Source: Agrobacterium salinitolerans
Lineage (GTDB): Bacteria > Pseudomonadota > Alphaproteobacteria > Rhizobiales > Rhizobiaceae
Length of the DNA stretch: 64,000 nucleotides
NCBI RefSeq assembly: GCF_002008225.1
Contig: NZ_MRDH01000037.1
Span: forward strand, 351,113 to 415,112
Direction: 5' to 3'
Part shown: positions 9,390-17,751 of the stretch, piece after piece
Numbering within the stretch: the stretch's first letter is position 1
Layout of the letters: every line of letters begins with the position of its first letter
Program-made: the position numbers and the translations under genes
The notes under the pieces: generated by a model
Told to the model about the DNA's origin: nothing
Database searches by the model: none
What the model saw: only the letters and a program-made list of their open reading frames with translations

Positions 9390-9827
9390 TCAAGGTATCT
9401 GAATTACGGAAAAGAACAGGCCAAGATTTTTGATGGCAGTCGCGAAGCCCTCATAATCGACCGGCTTGGTTATGTAAACATTCGCGCCCAGGTCATAGCA
9501 TTTCTGAATTTCAGTCTCGTCATCGGTAGTTGTCAAAACCACGACGGGCAAACGACGGGTGTATTCGTTGCTTTTGATCTGCTCGAGAATGTTGATGCCC
9601 GACATGTCAGGGAGATTGAGGTCGAGCAGGACAAGAAGATAACGGTCTTTGCTCACAAGGCCATCTCGACTTTCGCCCAGTATATAGTCAAGCGCCTCAG
9701 CTCCGAGCGTAAACGGCACGATCTCGTTGTTCACGCCGGCCCGCCGCACGTTCTTTTCGATCAGCCGCGCATGGCCCTCGTCGTCTTCGATCATCACGAT
9801 CGTCACTTCCTGACCGGTCGCTTTCAT
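9390..9827 (-). CDS. Single-domain response regulator (Rcp1-like)
   Basis: A 145-residue receiver without an output domain. The acidic pair is in VMIEDDEGHARL, the phospho-acceptor Asp in LLVLLDLNLPDMSG near 67, the Thr switch in VVLTTTDD and the Lys in VYITKPVDY. The early ENDNP-like helix and the extended C-terminus resemble the Rcp1 group that often pairs with kinases of the phytochrome/CHASE3 type. Its start overlaps the stop of the upstream CHASE3 kinase by 4 nt, which points to translational coupling. It probably shuttles phosphate from that kinase to the hybrid kinase encoded next. Confidence 0.9.
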   Translation of the reverse strand: MKATGQEVTIVMIEDDEGHARLIEKNVRRAGVNNEIVPFTLGAEALDYILGESRDGLVSKDRYLLVLLDLNLPDMSGINILEQIKSNEYTRRLPVVVLTTTDDETEIQKCYDLGANVYITKPVDYEGFATAIKNLGLFFSVIQIP

Positions 9828-11317
9828 GTGTCGCCTTCCTTCGTCACTCGTCTGAGGTCACTCGGCAGCAGCAGGAAAAACGTGCTGCCCTCACCGAGTT
9901 TGGACTCAACTCTAATGTCACCTCCTAAATTTCTGATTAGCGAACGAACATGGGCAAGGCCAATACCCTCTCCCGGCTGGTCCTGATTGCCCGCCCGGCG
10001 AAAGAGTTCGAAAACCCTTTCGAGATCCTTTTCACCGATACCGCGCCCATTGTCGCCGACTTCGATACAGATCGCACCACGCCCGGCCGGATAGGCGCGC
10101 GCCGTCAGCCGCAGCGGACGACCAGGCATCTGGTATTTCACCGCATTGTCGAACAGATTTCCGAGAATCTGATCGAGTGATATGCGGTCGGTCACGATCG
10201 TCAGCTTCGGCGTGTCGACGTCGATCTCGCCGCCGTTCGCCGTGATCTGGTGGCGTACCGTCTCGGAAAGTGACAAGAGCAATGTTTCTACGTCGACTTT
10301 CTCGGGCTGCAGCTTGCGCTGGCCGTCGCGGGAAATTTTAAGGATCGCGTTGATCAGCTGATCCATTTTGCGGGTGGATGAGCGGATAAAGCCGATAGCC
10401 TCGGGAATATCCTCTTCCACCGCCAACCGCGCCTCGCGGACGACGTCGTCGGCCAGGGTTTTCCCATCCGCAAGGACATAAGCATTCACCGACTTCAGCG
10501 AGGTGTCGAACTCGGAGAGAAAGCCCATTATATTTACCAGCGGCGCCCGCAGGTCGTGTGTAACGATGTAGGCGAAGCGCTGGATTTCCTGATTGGCGCG
10601 GCGGAGATCGCGTGTCCTGCCTTCTACACGTTCCTCCAGATTCCGGTTAAGCTCGTCAACATCCTCCCGAGACCGGGTCAGAGCCTTGATATAGGTGAAG
10701 ACAAGGAAGATCGAACCGCCGACGACAAGGAGAATTGCAAGCGCGCCGCCCACGGTTACCCATCGGAGTGTATTGGCGGCATCGAGCTGATCATTAACAA
10801 TGACACGCAAACGATCGTCGACATTCGATTGCAGATTGGACAAGATGCCTCTGATCTCGCTCATTAAGCGCTTGCCGTCATTGTTGCGAACGATCTCAAT
10901 TGCCTCCGTGATTCGACCCGTGCGCTGCAGCTCAATGGTTTCGCTTGTCTCCGCCAGCTTGGCTTCGATCGCCCGCCTCAAACCGGAAAGAGACTGCGCA
11001 TATTGAGGCTGTTCCTTCAGCAGGTCGAAGAGTCTCGACTGGCGTTGCGGCAATGTACGCAGAGCCTCTTCATAAGGCGCTAGATATTCCGAGTTGTTGG
11101 CAAGCAGATATCCTCGTTGCCCGGTCTCAATGTCCTGCATCGCCGTCAGCACATCGAAAACCGCGGCACGAAAACGTCGGAGTTCCGCAGTCTCCTGTGA
11201 GTACCTGTTGTTCACCTGGACGAGCCATAAAGACACGGAGACCATGCCAATCAAAATCGCAACACCCACGGCCAGCATCAAAAGGCTTCGTTTGGCAAAC
11301 GGTGAAAAACCAGTCAC
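9824..11317 (-). CDS. CHASE3-domain membrane sensor histidine kinase
   Basis: A 497-residue inner-membrane kinase. TM1 is at about 11-33. The periplasmic CHASE3 sensor domain has its signature DIETGQRGYLL near 78, and TM2 is near 184-205. A short coiled coil leads to HisKA with phospho-His in RFAYIVTHDLRAPLVNI near 270. An HATPase follows with LFDNAVKYQMPG (N box), VGDNGRGIGEKD (G1) and GEGIGLAHVRSL (G2). CHASE3 ligands are unknown. It is the first gene of the minus-strand trio (kinase, receiver, receiver-kinase), and its ATG at 11317 faces a lone receiver gene on the plus strand. Confidence 0.92.
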   Translation of the reverse strand: MTGFSPFAKRSLLMLAVGVAILIGMVSVSLWLVQVNNRYSQETAELRRFRAAVFDVLTAMQDIETGQRGYLLANNSEYLAPYEEALRTLPQRQSRLFDLLKEQPQYAQSLSGLRRAIEAKLAETSETIELQRTGRITEAIEIVRNNDGKRLMSEIRGILSNLQSNVDDRLRVIVNDQLDAANTLRWVTVGGALAILLVVGGSIFLVFTYIKALTRSREDVDELNRNLEERVEGRTRDLRRANQEIQRFAYIVTHDLRAPLVNIMGFLSEFDTSLKSVNAYVLADGKTLADDVVREARLAVEEDIPEAIGFIRSSTRKMDQLINAILKISRDGQRKLQPEKVDVETLLLSLSETVRHQITANGGEIDVDTPKLTIVTDRISLDQILGNLFDNAVKYQMPGRPLRLTARAYPAGRGAICIEVGDNGRGIGEKDLERVFELFRRAGNQDQPGEGIGLAHVRSLIRNLGGDIRVESKLGEGSTFFLLLPSDLRRVTKEGDT

Positions 11318-11487
11318 AGCAATACATTCCCGGTAGGCGCTAAATTAGTTGCGCAAGCTAGAGTATGACAACACCGGAGGCGACTGTTTTCTTTTTATCG
11401 ATCCGTGGAACCAGCGCGGGGTTCAGGGGTTTTGCAATGTTGATTGAAAGAGGCCTGCGGGGCCGAAGTAATGAGAATACGGTGACA

Positions 11488-11862
11488 ATGAGCTACGATT
11501 TCCAGGGAAAACAGATCCTCGTATTGGAAGATGACGCACTTCTCGCGATGGATATGGAAGATTTTCTCTCCGACCTCGGCGTCAATGTTGTCGGGCCGGT
11601 TTCCCATGTTGACGCCGCGCTCGAAAAAATAAACGTCACCGATCTCGACGGTGCGGTCATTGATCTCAATCTGAGAGGAGAATTGTCCTTCCCCGTCATC
11701 GAAGAGCTCAAGGCGGCGAACATTCCCTTCGTCATCTGCAGCGGATATGCGGAAGTACCCGGTGTCCGGGCTCAGCTGGACGGCCTGACAGTCGTTTCCA
11801 AGCCTTGCGATTTCGACAATCTCTCGCGTGTTCTGGCCAATGAGTTTTCACTGATCGACTAG
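11488..11862 (+). CDS. Orphan single-domain response regulator
   Basis: A 124-residue receiver domain reading MSYDFQGKQILVLEDD from the ATG at 11488. The phospho-acceptor Asp is in DGAVIDLNLRGE, followed by IPFVICSGYAE and VVSKPCDFDNL with the switch Lys. It ends soon after helix 5, so it has no output domain. The frame is open further upstream (an ATG at 11437 and a start at 11365), but receiver homology begins at about the QGKQILVLEDD segment and the ribosome site is weak for every choice, so the start is uncertain. It is the only plus-strand gene in the signalling block. Its partner kinase is not obvious. Proteins of this kind often act as phosphate sinks or kinase modulators. Confidence 0.82.
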   Translation: MSYDFQGKQILVLEDDALLAMDMEDFLSDLGVNVVGPVSHVDAALEKINVTDLDGAVIDLNLRGELSFPVIEELKAANIPFVICSGYAEVPGVRAQLDGLTVVSKPCDFDNLSRVLANEFSLID

Positions 11863-11929
11863 GGCCGAGCCGATCGCGGCTTGGCGCCCCACCTTCATCT
11901 TTTCATCCGGCATCTTTTCATCCGGCGAT

Positions 11930-12946
11930 TCAATCCAGGGGAAAGAGGACCTGATATTTCAGGCCGCCGCGATCGTAGCGAATTTCACTTTCAGCCTGCA
12001 ATTCGTATTGCGCGCCTTTTGTTATCAGGGTCGTTCCAAAGCCGGTTTCCTTCGGCGCGGAAACAGGCGGGCCTCCGCTTTCCTGCCACCTTAGGTCAAC
12101 ACGGTTGCGCCCATCTCCGTCACGCAACTTCTTCCAGAAAACCTCGACCTTTCCGTTTGCGCCGGACAGAGAACCGTATTTCTGCGCGTTCGTCGCCAGT
12201 TCATGCAGGATCATTCCCAGCGCCAAAGCTGATTTTGGCGACACATGCACGCCATCCGGACCGTCAAGTTCGACCCTGCTCGCAAAGACATTATGCGGCT
12301 CGATCGCGCGCTTCACGACGTCTCTGAGGTCAGTCTCTCCCCAATTGCTCTGAAAAAGCAGGGCATGGCTCTCCGCCAGTGAACTCACGCGGGCCACAAG
12401 CCGTTCCTGATAATCCTCGATCGAGGTACTGCCTTTTGCCGTTCTGCGGATAATGGATATGACCATCGCCATGGTGTTCTTGACGCGATGGCTCAGCTCA
12501 CGAACAAGAAGTTCCTTGTGCAGCTCTGCCCGTTTCCGCTCCTGTTTTTCCCGCGCTTCCGCCAGCGCGCGCTCGACGGCGGACGGCAATCTCACCAGCC
12601 GCTGCTTCAGCACGTAATCCGTGGCGCCGCGCCGGAATGCGTCGATCGCAGCATCCTCGCCCAAAACTCCGGACACGAAGATAAACGGCGTATCGGGTCG
12701 GGTCTGCATGACGACGTCAAGCGCCGCCATGCCGTCGAAGTCCGGCAGGGAGAAATCCGCAAGAATGATATCAAACGGCTGTTTTTCCAAAGCCTCTATG
12801 AACGACGCCTTGCCGACCGCCCTGGTCACCAGCGGAGGTGGTGAAATACGCGAAAGCTGGTCCTCAATCAGTTCTGCATCGACCGAGCTGTCCTCAAGGA
12901 GAAGAAGCTTGCCTGCTTCCATTCGCCGCACCGCCTCATCCACCAT
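11930..12946 (-). CDS. Receiver-HWE histidine kinase hybrid
   Basis: A soluble kinase of about 338 residues. It has an N-terminal receiver (LLLLEDSSVDAEL; Asp in DIILADFSLPDFDG; Lys in ATDYVLKQRL) and then an HWE-type kinase domain. The phospho-His lies in RELSHRVKNTMAMV near 155, the N-box in MILHELATNAQKYGSL near 250, and the W-x-E signature in LRWQESGG near 292. HWE kinases are common in rhizobia and several feed the PhyR-EcfG general stress response. It overlaps the upstream receiver gene by 11 nt, so it is the last member of the phytochrome trio. The start is uncertain: ATG 12946 is used here, while ATG 12922 has a GAGG upstream and a GTG lies at 12958. Confidence 0.87.
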   Translation of the reverse strand: MVDEAVRRMEAGKLLLLEDSSVDAELIEDQLSRISPPPLVTRAVGKASFIEALEKQPFDIILADFSLPDFDGMAALDVVMQTRPDTPFIFVSGVLGEDAAIDAFRRGATDYVLKQRLVRLPSAVERALAEAREKQERKRAELHKELLVRELSHRVKNTMAMVISIIRRTAKGSTSIEDYQERLVARVSSLAESHALLFQSNWGETDLRDVVKRAIEPHNVFASRVELDGPDGVHVSPKSALALGMILHELATNAQKYGSLSGANGKVEVFWKKLRDGDGRNRVDLRWQESGGPPVSAPKETGFGTTLITKGAQYELQAESEIRYDRGGLKYQVLFPLD

Positions 12947-13391
12947 TGCGACGTGCACCGGGTGGCGGCTCGTTCAGGAGAGCCCAGAAAACTCCGAGAT
13001 CCTGTATAGCCTTAAAAAACTGTGTGAATTCCACGGGCTTGACGACAAAGGCGTTAACGCCCAGTTCGTAGCTCCGCACCAGGTCCTGCTCCTCTCGAGA
13101 TGACGTCAGCATGACGACCGGAATGTGCCGCAGATGATCAGCGCCCTTTACCCTCTGCAAAACCTCAAGCCCGTCCACTTTCGGGAGTTTGAGATCGAGA
13201 AGGACGACAGCCGGATCGCCGGCAGGCCGGTTGTGATAGCTGCCAGTGACAGTGAGATAGTCGAGCGCCTCGGCGCCGTCGCGCGCCACCACCACCTCAT
13301 TCGCCAGCTGGCATTTTTCGAGAGCGGTCAGCGTTAATTCCAGATCGCGCGGATTATCTTCCACCAGCAGAATAGGTCTGAGTTCAGGCAA
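12936..13391 (-). CDS. Single-domain response regulator paired with the phytochrome
   Basis: A 151-residue receiver (ILLVEDNPRDLELTL; phospho-acceptor Asp in VVLLDLKLPKVDG near 65; Thr/Ser switch in VVMLTSSREEQD; Lys in AFVVKPVEFTQF). It belongs to the Rcp1-like class encoded beside bacteriophytochromes in cyanobacteria and Agrobacterium, which receives phosphate from the phytochrome kinase. It overlaps the phytochrome stop by 8 nt and the next kinase start by about 11 nt, consistent with coupled translation. The C-terminal tail PPPGARRNGG is probably unstructured. Confidence 0.91.
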   Translation of the reverse strand: MPELRPILLVEDNPRDLELTLTALEKCQLANEVVVARDGAEALDYLTVTGSYHNRPAGDPAVVLLDLKLPKVDGLEVLQRVKGADHLRHIPVVMLTSSREEQDLVRSYELGVNAFVVKPVEFTQFFKAIQDLGVFWALLNEPPPGARRNGG

Positions 13392-15594
13392 TGTCGTCCT
13401 CTTTAATCTTCACAATCGGCAATCGGAAGGAGAACGTGGCTCCCTCACCGACAGTTCCCTCAGCGCCGACCGAACCGTGATGGCGCTCGACAATTCGTCT
13501 CACCAACGCAAGTCCAATGCCCGTGCCCTCGAAATCCTCGACACGCTGAAGCCGCTGAAACACGCCGAAAAGCTTGCCGTAATAGGCCATATCGAAGCCG
13601 ACACCATTGTCTTCGACGGAATAGGTGATGTCGTCTTCGCCTTCAACCGCTGAAATGCTGATGATCGAAATCGGCTCCCGGGAGGAATATTTGATGGCGT
13701 TTTCGATCAGATTGTACCAGACCTGCCGCAACAGGGTCGGATCTCCGAATATCACCGGCAGTTTTCCGATCCGCCATTCGATCTGGCGGCCAGCAACCGC
13801 CGGATCGAGAGAACGGCGGACTTCGCTCACCACCTTCTGCATATCGACCGGCTTCATGGTAATCTGCGTGCGGCCAAGCTGAGAAAAATTCAGAAGATCG
13901 TCCACCAGCCTGCCAGCGCCGAGCGCCGCCTCGGATATCATCTGAAGATAATGCAGGGATTTCTCGTCCAAGGCGTTGCTGCGCTCACGCAATAATTGCG
14001 CAAAACCGACGATATGGCGGAAAGGCGCGCGCAGGTCATGCGAAACGGAATAGGAAAAAGCCTCCAGTTCCTTGTTGGTCCGTTGCAGTTCCCGCGTCAG
14101 ATCCGCCATTTCCTCCGCCTTGCGCAGGACAATACCGATGATCGCGCTGCGCAGCTCCCTTGCGGCTGCAAGCTCGGGCTCCGACCACGGAGACGCCGTG
14201 CCGCGCAATTGCTCCTTCCAGATTTCGAAGGACTTGCGCGGATGGATGCGTCCGCTTTCCTGCACCGTCTTGTGCGGATCGCCACCCCAGCGCACTGTTT
14301 TTATGACCTCCGGCCGAAACCAGATCAGCCAGCTTCCATGCAGTTCCGAAACCCGCATCGCGATAATCCCGCTGGCGACGGATGCATAGGCCGACGCAGC
14401 AGGGTAATCACCTGCCAGATTGTCGGTCGCAAGAACATCGGTTAAATCCTGCTCACCAAGCCACAGGACAAGCTCTTCAACCTGCTGCCGTGAAGGCGTC
14501 TTGCCGACAAGTTCATATTTGTCGCCAAGAATAAGCGCAGCACCATCGGCTCCCACCTGTTTCAGCAGGTCTTCTCTTTCGTCGTCGCCTGCAATCAGAC
14601 CGTCAACCCATTTTTCGGCAGTCGCCATCCGCTTCAGCAGACGCGCCTGAACGTGGCCAAGCTCCACGCGGCGGGATGCATCCTGAGAACTCTGCTCCAT
14701 CGCTATCCGCATCGACAGCAGCTGCGCCGCAAAATCACAGGCCTCTCGCACGGCAAGGGACACCGCATGAGGTGTGGCGTGGTGGCAGGCGATCAGGCCC
14801 CACAGGGCGCCGTTAACGATGATCGACACCGACATGGAAGCGGCCGTGCCCATGTTGCGCATATACTCAAGATGAACCGGAGACACGCTCCGCAGCTGTG
14901 AAAAGCTCATATCGAGTACCGCCCCCGTTTCCGCATTCACCTGCGGTCTCACCGGGACGGGCCGATAATTGGCATCGGGGATCATTCGCAAACGGTTGAT
15001 GGTATAGAGTTGCCGCGCCTGCGGCGGGATATCACCCGCCGGAAAACGTAGTCCAAGATAAGACGGCAAAGCCCCGCTACCGGCTTCCGCCACGACGTGG
15101 CCGCTCCAGTCCGGCCCGAAGTCGTAAATCAGGGTGCGATCATACTCACTGATTGCGGAGACCAGTTGCGCTGTTCGAAAAAGCGCATCTTCCAGCGACG
15201 GCGCGCTATTCAGATATTGCGCCAGACGGGTGAGTTCGCCCATCAGCCTTTCAGCCGATTCGCCCTCCCTCGTCTTTTCCACCTCAACGATAATCAGAGG
15301 GCCGGATCGATGCGCCGAAACATCGAGTTTCTTTTCGGCCCAGACATATCGGAAAATGCTCTCTTCACTGGAATACCAGGCGGACAATGCTGCGAGAAAC
15401 GGCAACACCACCTCGCTTGCAACGGCACCGATCGGCACTGCCCGACCAATATAGTCAGCGAAATTGTCACTGGTCTGCACCACGGAAAATTCCCGCGCAG
15501 ACAAGACCAGAAGAGCCCCATGCTCCTGAATAGCGCCGGGGATATGGATGGGCTCGGCGCCGCAACTATCCAGTTTCGGCGTAACTGAACTCAT
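13384..15594 (-). CDS. bphP: Bacteriophytochrome histidine kinase (Agp1-like)
   Basis: A red/far-red photoreceptor kinase that closely resembles Agrobacterium Agp1/AtBphP1. Domains in order are PAS (IHIPGAIQEHGALLVL), GAF with the chromophore pocket (GLRFPAGDIPPQARQLY, carrying the Asp of the PASDIP-type motif, and the CHHATPH segment), and PHY (HGSWLIWFRPEV). HisKA has its phospho-His in SYSVSHDLRAPFRH, and HATPase follows (NLIENAIKYSS; VEDNGVGFDM; GTGIGLALVRRI). The biliverdin-binding Cys precedes PAS, in PKLDSCGAEP. ATG 15594 has GGAG 6 nt upstream. An in-frame TTG at 15621 would add nine residues and make that Cys residue 20, as in published Agp1 numbering. No heme oxygenase gene lies nearby. 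Confidence 0.95.
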   Translation of the reverse strand: MSSVTPKLDSCGAEPIHIPGAIQEHGALLVLSAREFSVVQTSDNFADYIGRAVPIGAVASEVVLPFLAALSAWYSSEESIFRYVWAEKKLDVSAHRSGPLIIVEVEKTREGESAERLMGELTRLAQYLNSAPSLEDALFRTAQLVSAISEYDRTLIYDFGPDWSGHVVAEAGSGALPSYLGLRFPAGDIPPQARQLYTINRLRMIPDANYRPVPVRPQVNAETGAVLDMSFSQLRSVSPVHLEYMRNMGTAASMSVSIIVNGALWGLIACHHATPHAVSLAVREACDFAAQLLSMRIAMEQSSQDASRRVELGHVQARLLKRMATAEKWVDGLIAGDDEREDLLKQVGADGAALILGDKYELVGKTPSRQQVEELVLWLGEQDLTDVLATDNLAGDYPAASAYASVASGIIAMRVSELHGSWLIWFRPEVIKTVRWGGDPHKTVQESGRIHPRKSFEIWKEQLRGTASPWSEPELAAARELRSAIIGIVLRKAEEMADLTRELQRTNKELEAFSYSVSHDLRAPFRHIVGFAQLLRERSNALDEKSLHYLQMISEAALGAGRLVDDLLNFSQLGRTQITMKPVDMQKVVSEVRRSLDPAVAGRQIEWRIGKLPVIFGDPTLLRQVWYNLIENAIKYSSREPISIISISAVEGEDDITYSVEDNGVGFDMAYYGKLFGVFQRLQRVEDFEGTGIGLALVRRIVERHHGSVGAEGTVGEGATFSFRLPIVKIKEDDIA

Positions 15595-15748
15595 AACTTT
15601 CTCCAGCTGCTCCTTGTGCAAGAACGTTCGACCTGCTCAAAAGATGCGGCCAGCCTATTCATTATTGCGGGGATGTAAACGTTCGTTTCGGCAAACGTTT
15701 CGAGAGCGGTTTTTGAAACGCGCCCATGCCGATTGCGGGGCGCTGACA

Positions 15749-16774
15749 CTAAACCGCCTTCAAGAGGTAGTGCCCCACCCCCCACACGTCACCACCATCA
15801 TGCCCGAAAAGCCCCGCGGTGGCCAGGAAGAACAATCGCCACCGCCTTTCCCAAAGCCGCGCATCGGCACCATAGGTTTGTTGCAGAATGGGTCGGATGC
15901 GGTCAATTTTTCTGTCGAAGTTTTCGAGCCAATCGAGAGCTGTCCGACGATAGTGCGACCCTGACCAGCGCCACTCCCGCTCGACGGTGAAAAGCTGGTT
16001 GAAACGATGGGGAAGGTCAAAGGCCGGCATGATGCCGCCGGTGAAGAAATGCCGGGCGATCCAGTCGGCAGGATTGTTATGGTCGAAACGATAGGATCGG
16101 TCGCGGTGGTTAAACACATGCATGAAAAACCTGCCGTCCGGCTTCAGCCACGCGTGAACACGCTCAAACAACACGCGCCAATTCGACATGTGCTCGAACA
16201 TTTCCACCGATACGACACGGTCGAAGCGATCGTTCGTCGTGAAATCATTCATATCGGCCGTTATTACAGAGAGGTTTGAAAACCCAGATTCTCGCGCACG
16301 ACCGATTATATATTCGCGCTGCGACACGGAATTCGAGACTGACGTGATACGCGCATTGGGAAAACGGCCGGCCATATAAAGTGACAACGAACCCCATCCG
16401 CAGCCAAGTTCCAGAATATCCATCCCGTCTTCAAGGCCGGCATGGGCCGAGGTCTTGGCCAAAGCAACATTTTCAGCTTCATCCAGCGTCGCCGTGGCAT
16501 CGTCATAATAACAGCAGGAATATTTGCGATGCTCTCCCAGAACGAGCGCGAAAAATGCCGCTGGCACTTCATAATGCTGTTTGTTCGCGTCGTCGGTATG
16601 GCTGGCGACGGGAAATTTCACCATATCCGACGCGAAAACCTCTTCCGCATCGGCTGGGATGGCGGCAAGCCGCCGCTTCGTCCGTCCGCAGAGCATATCT
16701 ATTCCGGCAAGCGTCACGCTATCGCTAAGCGGCGTGCGCTCGGCGGCGTTGATGGCGAGTGCGAGCATGTTCAT
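15749..16774 (-). CDS. CFA-synthase-family SAM methyltransferase (first copy)
   Basis: A 341-residue SAM-dependent methyltransferase of the cyclopropane-fatty-acyl-phospholipid synthase family, slightly shorter than canonical Cfa (about 380). The segment HYEVPAAFFALVLGEH and then KYSCCYYDD matches the lipid-binding lead-in and keeps the Cys that corresponds to E. coli Cfa Cys139. SAM motif I is LELGCGWGSLSLY near 120, VVSVEMFEHM follows, and the His of the bicarbonate site is kept in RFFMHVFNH. It overlaps the DUF1295 gene upstream by 4 nt, and both are read leftwards from the divergent promoter region at 17.6 kb. The likely action is methylation of unsaturated phospholipid acyl chains. The product cannot be told from sequence. 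Confidence 0.88.
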   Translation of the reverse strand: MNMLALAINAAERTPLSDSVTLAGIDMLCGRTKRRLAAIPADAEEVFASDMVKFPVASHTDDANKQHYEVPAAFFALVLGEHRKYSCCYYDDATATLDEAENVALAKTSAHAGLEDGMDILELGCGWGSLSLYMAGRFPNARITSVSNSVSQREYIIGRARESGFSNLSVITADMNDFTTNDRFDRVVSVEMFEHMSNWRVLFERVHAWLKPDGRFFMHVFNHRDRSYRFDHNNPADWIARHFFTGGIMPAFDLPHRFNQLFTVEREWRWSGSHYRRTALDWLENFDRKIDRIRPILQQTYGADARLWERRWRLFFLATAGLFGHDGGDVWGVGHYLLKAV

Positions 16775-17565
16775 GGCCTGTCCTCGTTCTTGCGCGGCCC
16801 CGGGAAAAAGGCGTTGACGCGTTGTTGAAGGGCGCGGAATTTTTCCCCGCGCGATTGCAGCATATGGTCTTCAAGCGGCGGAATGCCGGAGACATGGACA
16901 AGCAGCCAGTACATCATCGCCGGTGCGGCGAGCGACGCCCATGACAAGGCCAGCCCCTGAATGGCCAGCAGCGGAAAACTGCACCAGAAAAGCCATTCGA
17001 AAAAATAATTGGGATGGCGGGAATAACGCCACAGGCCGGTTTCGCAGACACTGTTTTTTGCCGCTGCGGTCTTTCTGAATTTCGAGAGCTGGGCGTCGGA
17101 GAGCGCTTCGCCTGCCAGCGCGCCAAGGGCAAGCACCATGGCGATCACGTCAACGATACGCGGAAAACCATGGGTGTTGCTTGCGGCGAGATAGACCGCG
17201 AGAACGAGCACAAAAGCGGCGATTGCCTGTATTTGCAGGAAGATGAAGAGCCGCAGGGCGGCAGCGCTCCCCCATTGCTCCATAAGCTTTGCATAACGGG
17301 GATCTTCCCCGCCTCCTCGCGTGCGCATGCCGATATGGCCGGCAAGCCGCAGGGACCAGACAACGACCAGGAAAAGTGTAGCGCCGCGCCGCCAGCCGTC
17401 TCCGCCGGCGAAAACAACAGCGAAAATTCCGCCAAGCCCGACGCTCGCCGCCCACACCGTGTCGATCCAGCCGCTTGAACCGGTTGCTCTCTGCAACGCC
17501 CAGGCGCCTGCCATCAGAAGCGACATAAGAATGGCCAGCGCCAGGACAACAGAAAATATCACCAC
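16771..17565 (-). CDS. DUF1295 integral membrane protein (steroid-5-alpha-reductase-like)
   Basis: A 264-residue protein with about six membrane segments. It ends in the conserved DUF1295 C-terminal block: ETGLWRYSRHPNYFFEW near 195, then VSGIPPLEDHMLQSRGEKF. The family is related to the C-terminal domain of steroid 5-alpha reductases and isoprenylcysteine methyltransferases, which suggests NAD(P)H- or SAM-linked chemistry on a lipid. The start is GTG at 17565, with AAGGGCGAG about 6 nt upstream. It is the first gene of the leftward arm. Family members recur in gene sets with CFA-like enzymes, DUF1365 and FAD oxidoreductases, so a lipid substrate is likely. Confidence 0.87.
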   Translation of the reverse strand: MVIFSVVLALAILMSLLMAGAWALQRATGSSGWIDTVWAASVGLGGIFAVVFAGGDGWRRGATLFLVVVWSLRLAGHIGMRTRGGGEDPRYAKLMEQWGSAAALRLFIFLQIQAIAAFVLVLAVYLAASNTHGFPRIVDVIAMVLALGALAGEALSDAQLSKFRKTAAAKNSVCETGLWRYSRHPNYFFEWLFWCSFPLLAIQGLALSWASLAAPAMMYWLLVHVSGIPPLEDHMLQSRGEKFRALQQRVNAFFPGPRKNEDRP

Positions 17566-17611
17566 TTTGCTCGCCCTTGTGAACAGTTTGAGGTCGGGTT
17601 TCGTGATGGGA

Positions 17612-17640
17612 AATACGACCGAACCGGCAAAAGAGTTTCA
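17612..17640 (-). promoter_or_regulatory. Candidate ECF-type promoter, leftward arm
   Basis: On the minus strand, TGAAAC (17640-17635) and CGTATT (17617-17612) are separated by exactly 17 nt, about 50 nt before the DUF1295 start. A -35 of the GAAAC type with a CGTA -10 is a usual form of ECF promoter. The same pair with the same spacing occurs on the opposite strand 60 bp away. Confidence 0.6.
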
Positions 17641-17676
17641 GGCGTCGAACAAAATTTCAGAAAATCAATGCGCCGG

Positions 17677-17705
17677 TGAAACTGATCGGGCGCCCTCCTC
17701 GTACA
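17677..17705 (+). promoter_or_regulatory. Candidate ECF-type promoter, rightward arm
   Basis: TGAAAC (17677-17682) and CGTACA (17700-17705) are separated by exactly 17 nt, about 47 nt upstream of the FAD oxidoreductase ATG. It mirrors the leftward element and would place the whole rightward operon, including the sigma factor gene at its end, under that factor's own control. Confidence 0.62.
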
Positions 17706-17751
17706 TGTCGCAGACCCAAAGACTGGATTGGCAATGCGATAGCGAGGAAAA

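Noticed and set aside
17682..17705. TGATC/CGTA pair as a ChrR-type (ECF11) promoter
   Set aside because: The gap between TGATC and CGTA is only 12 nt, too short for that class; the overlapping TGAAAC with 17 nt spacing fits better.
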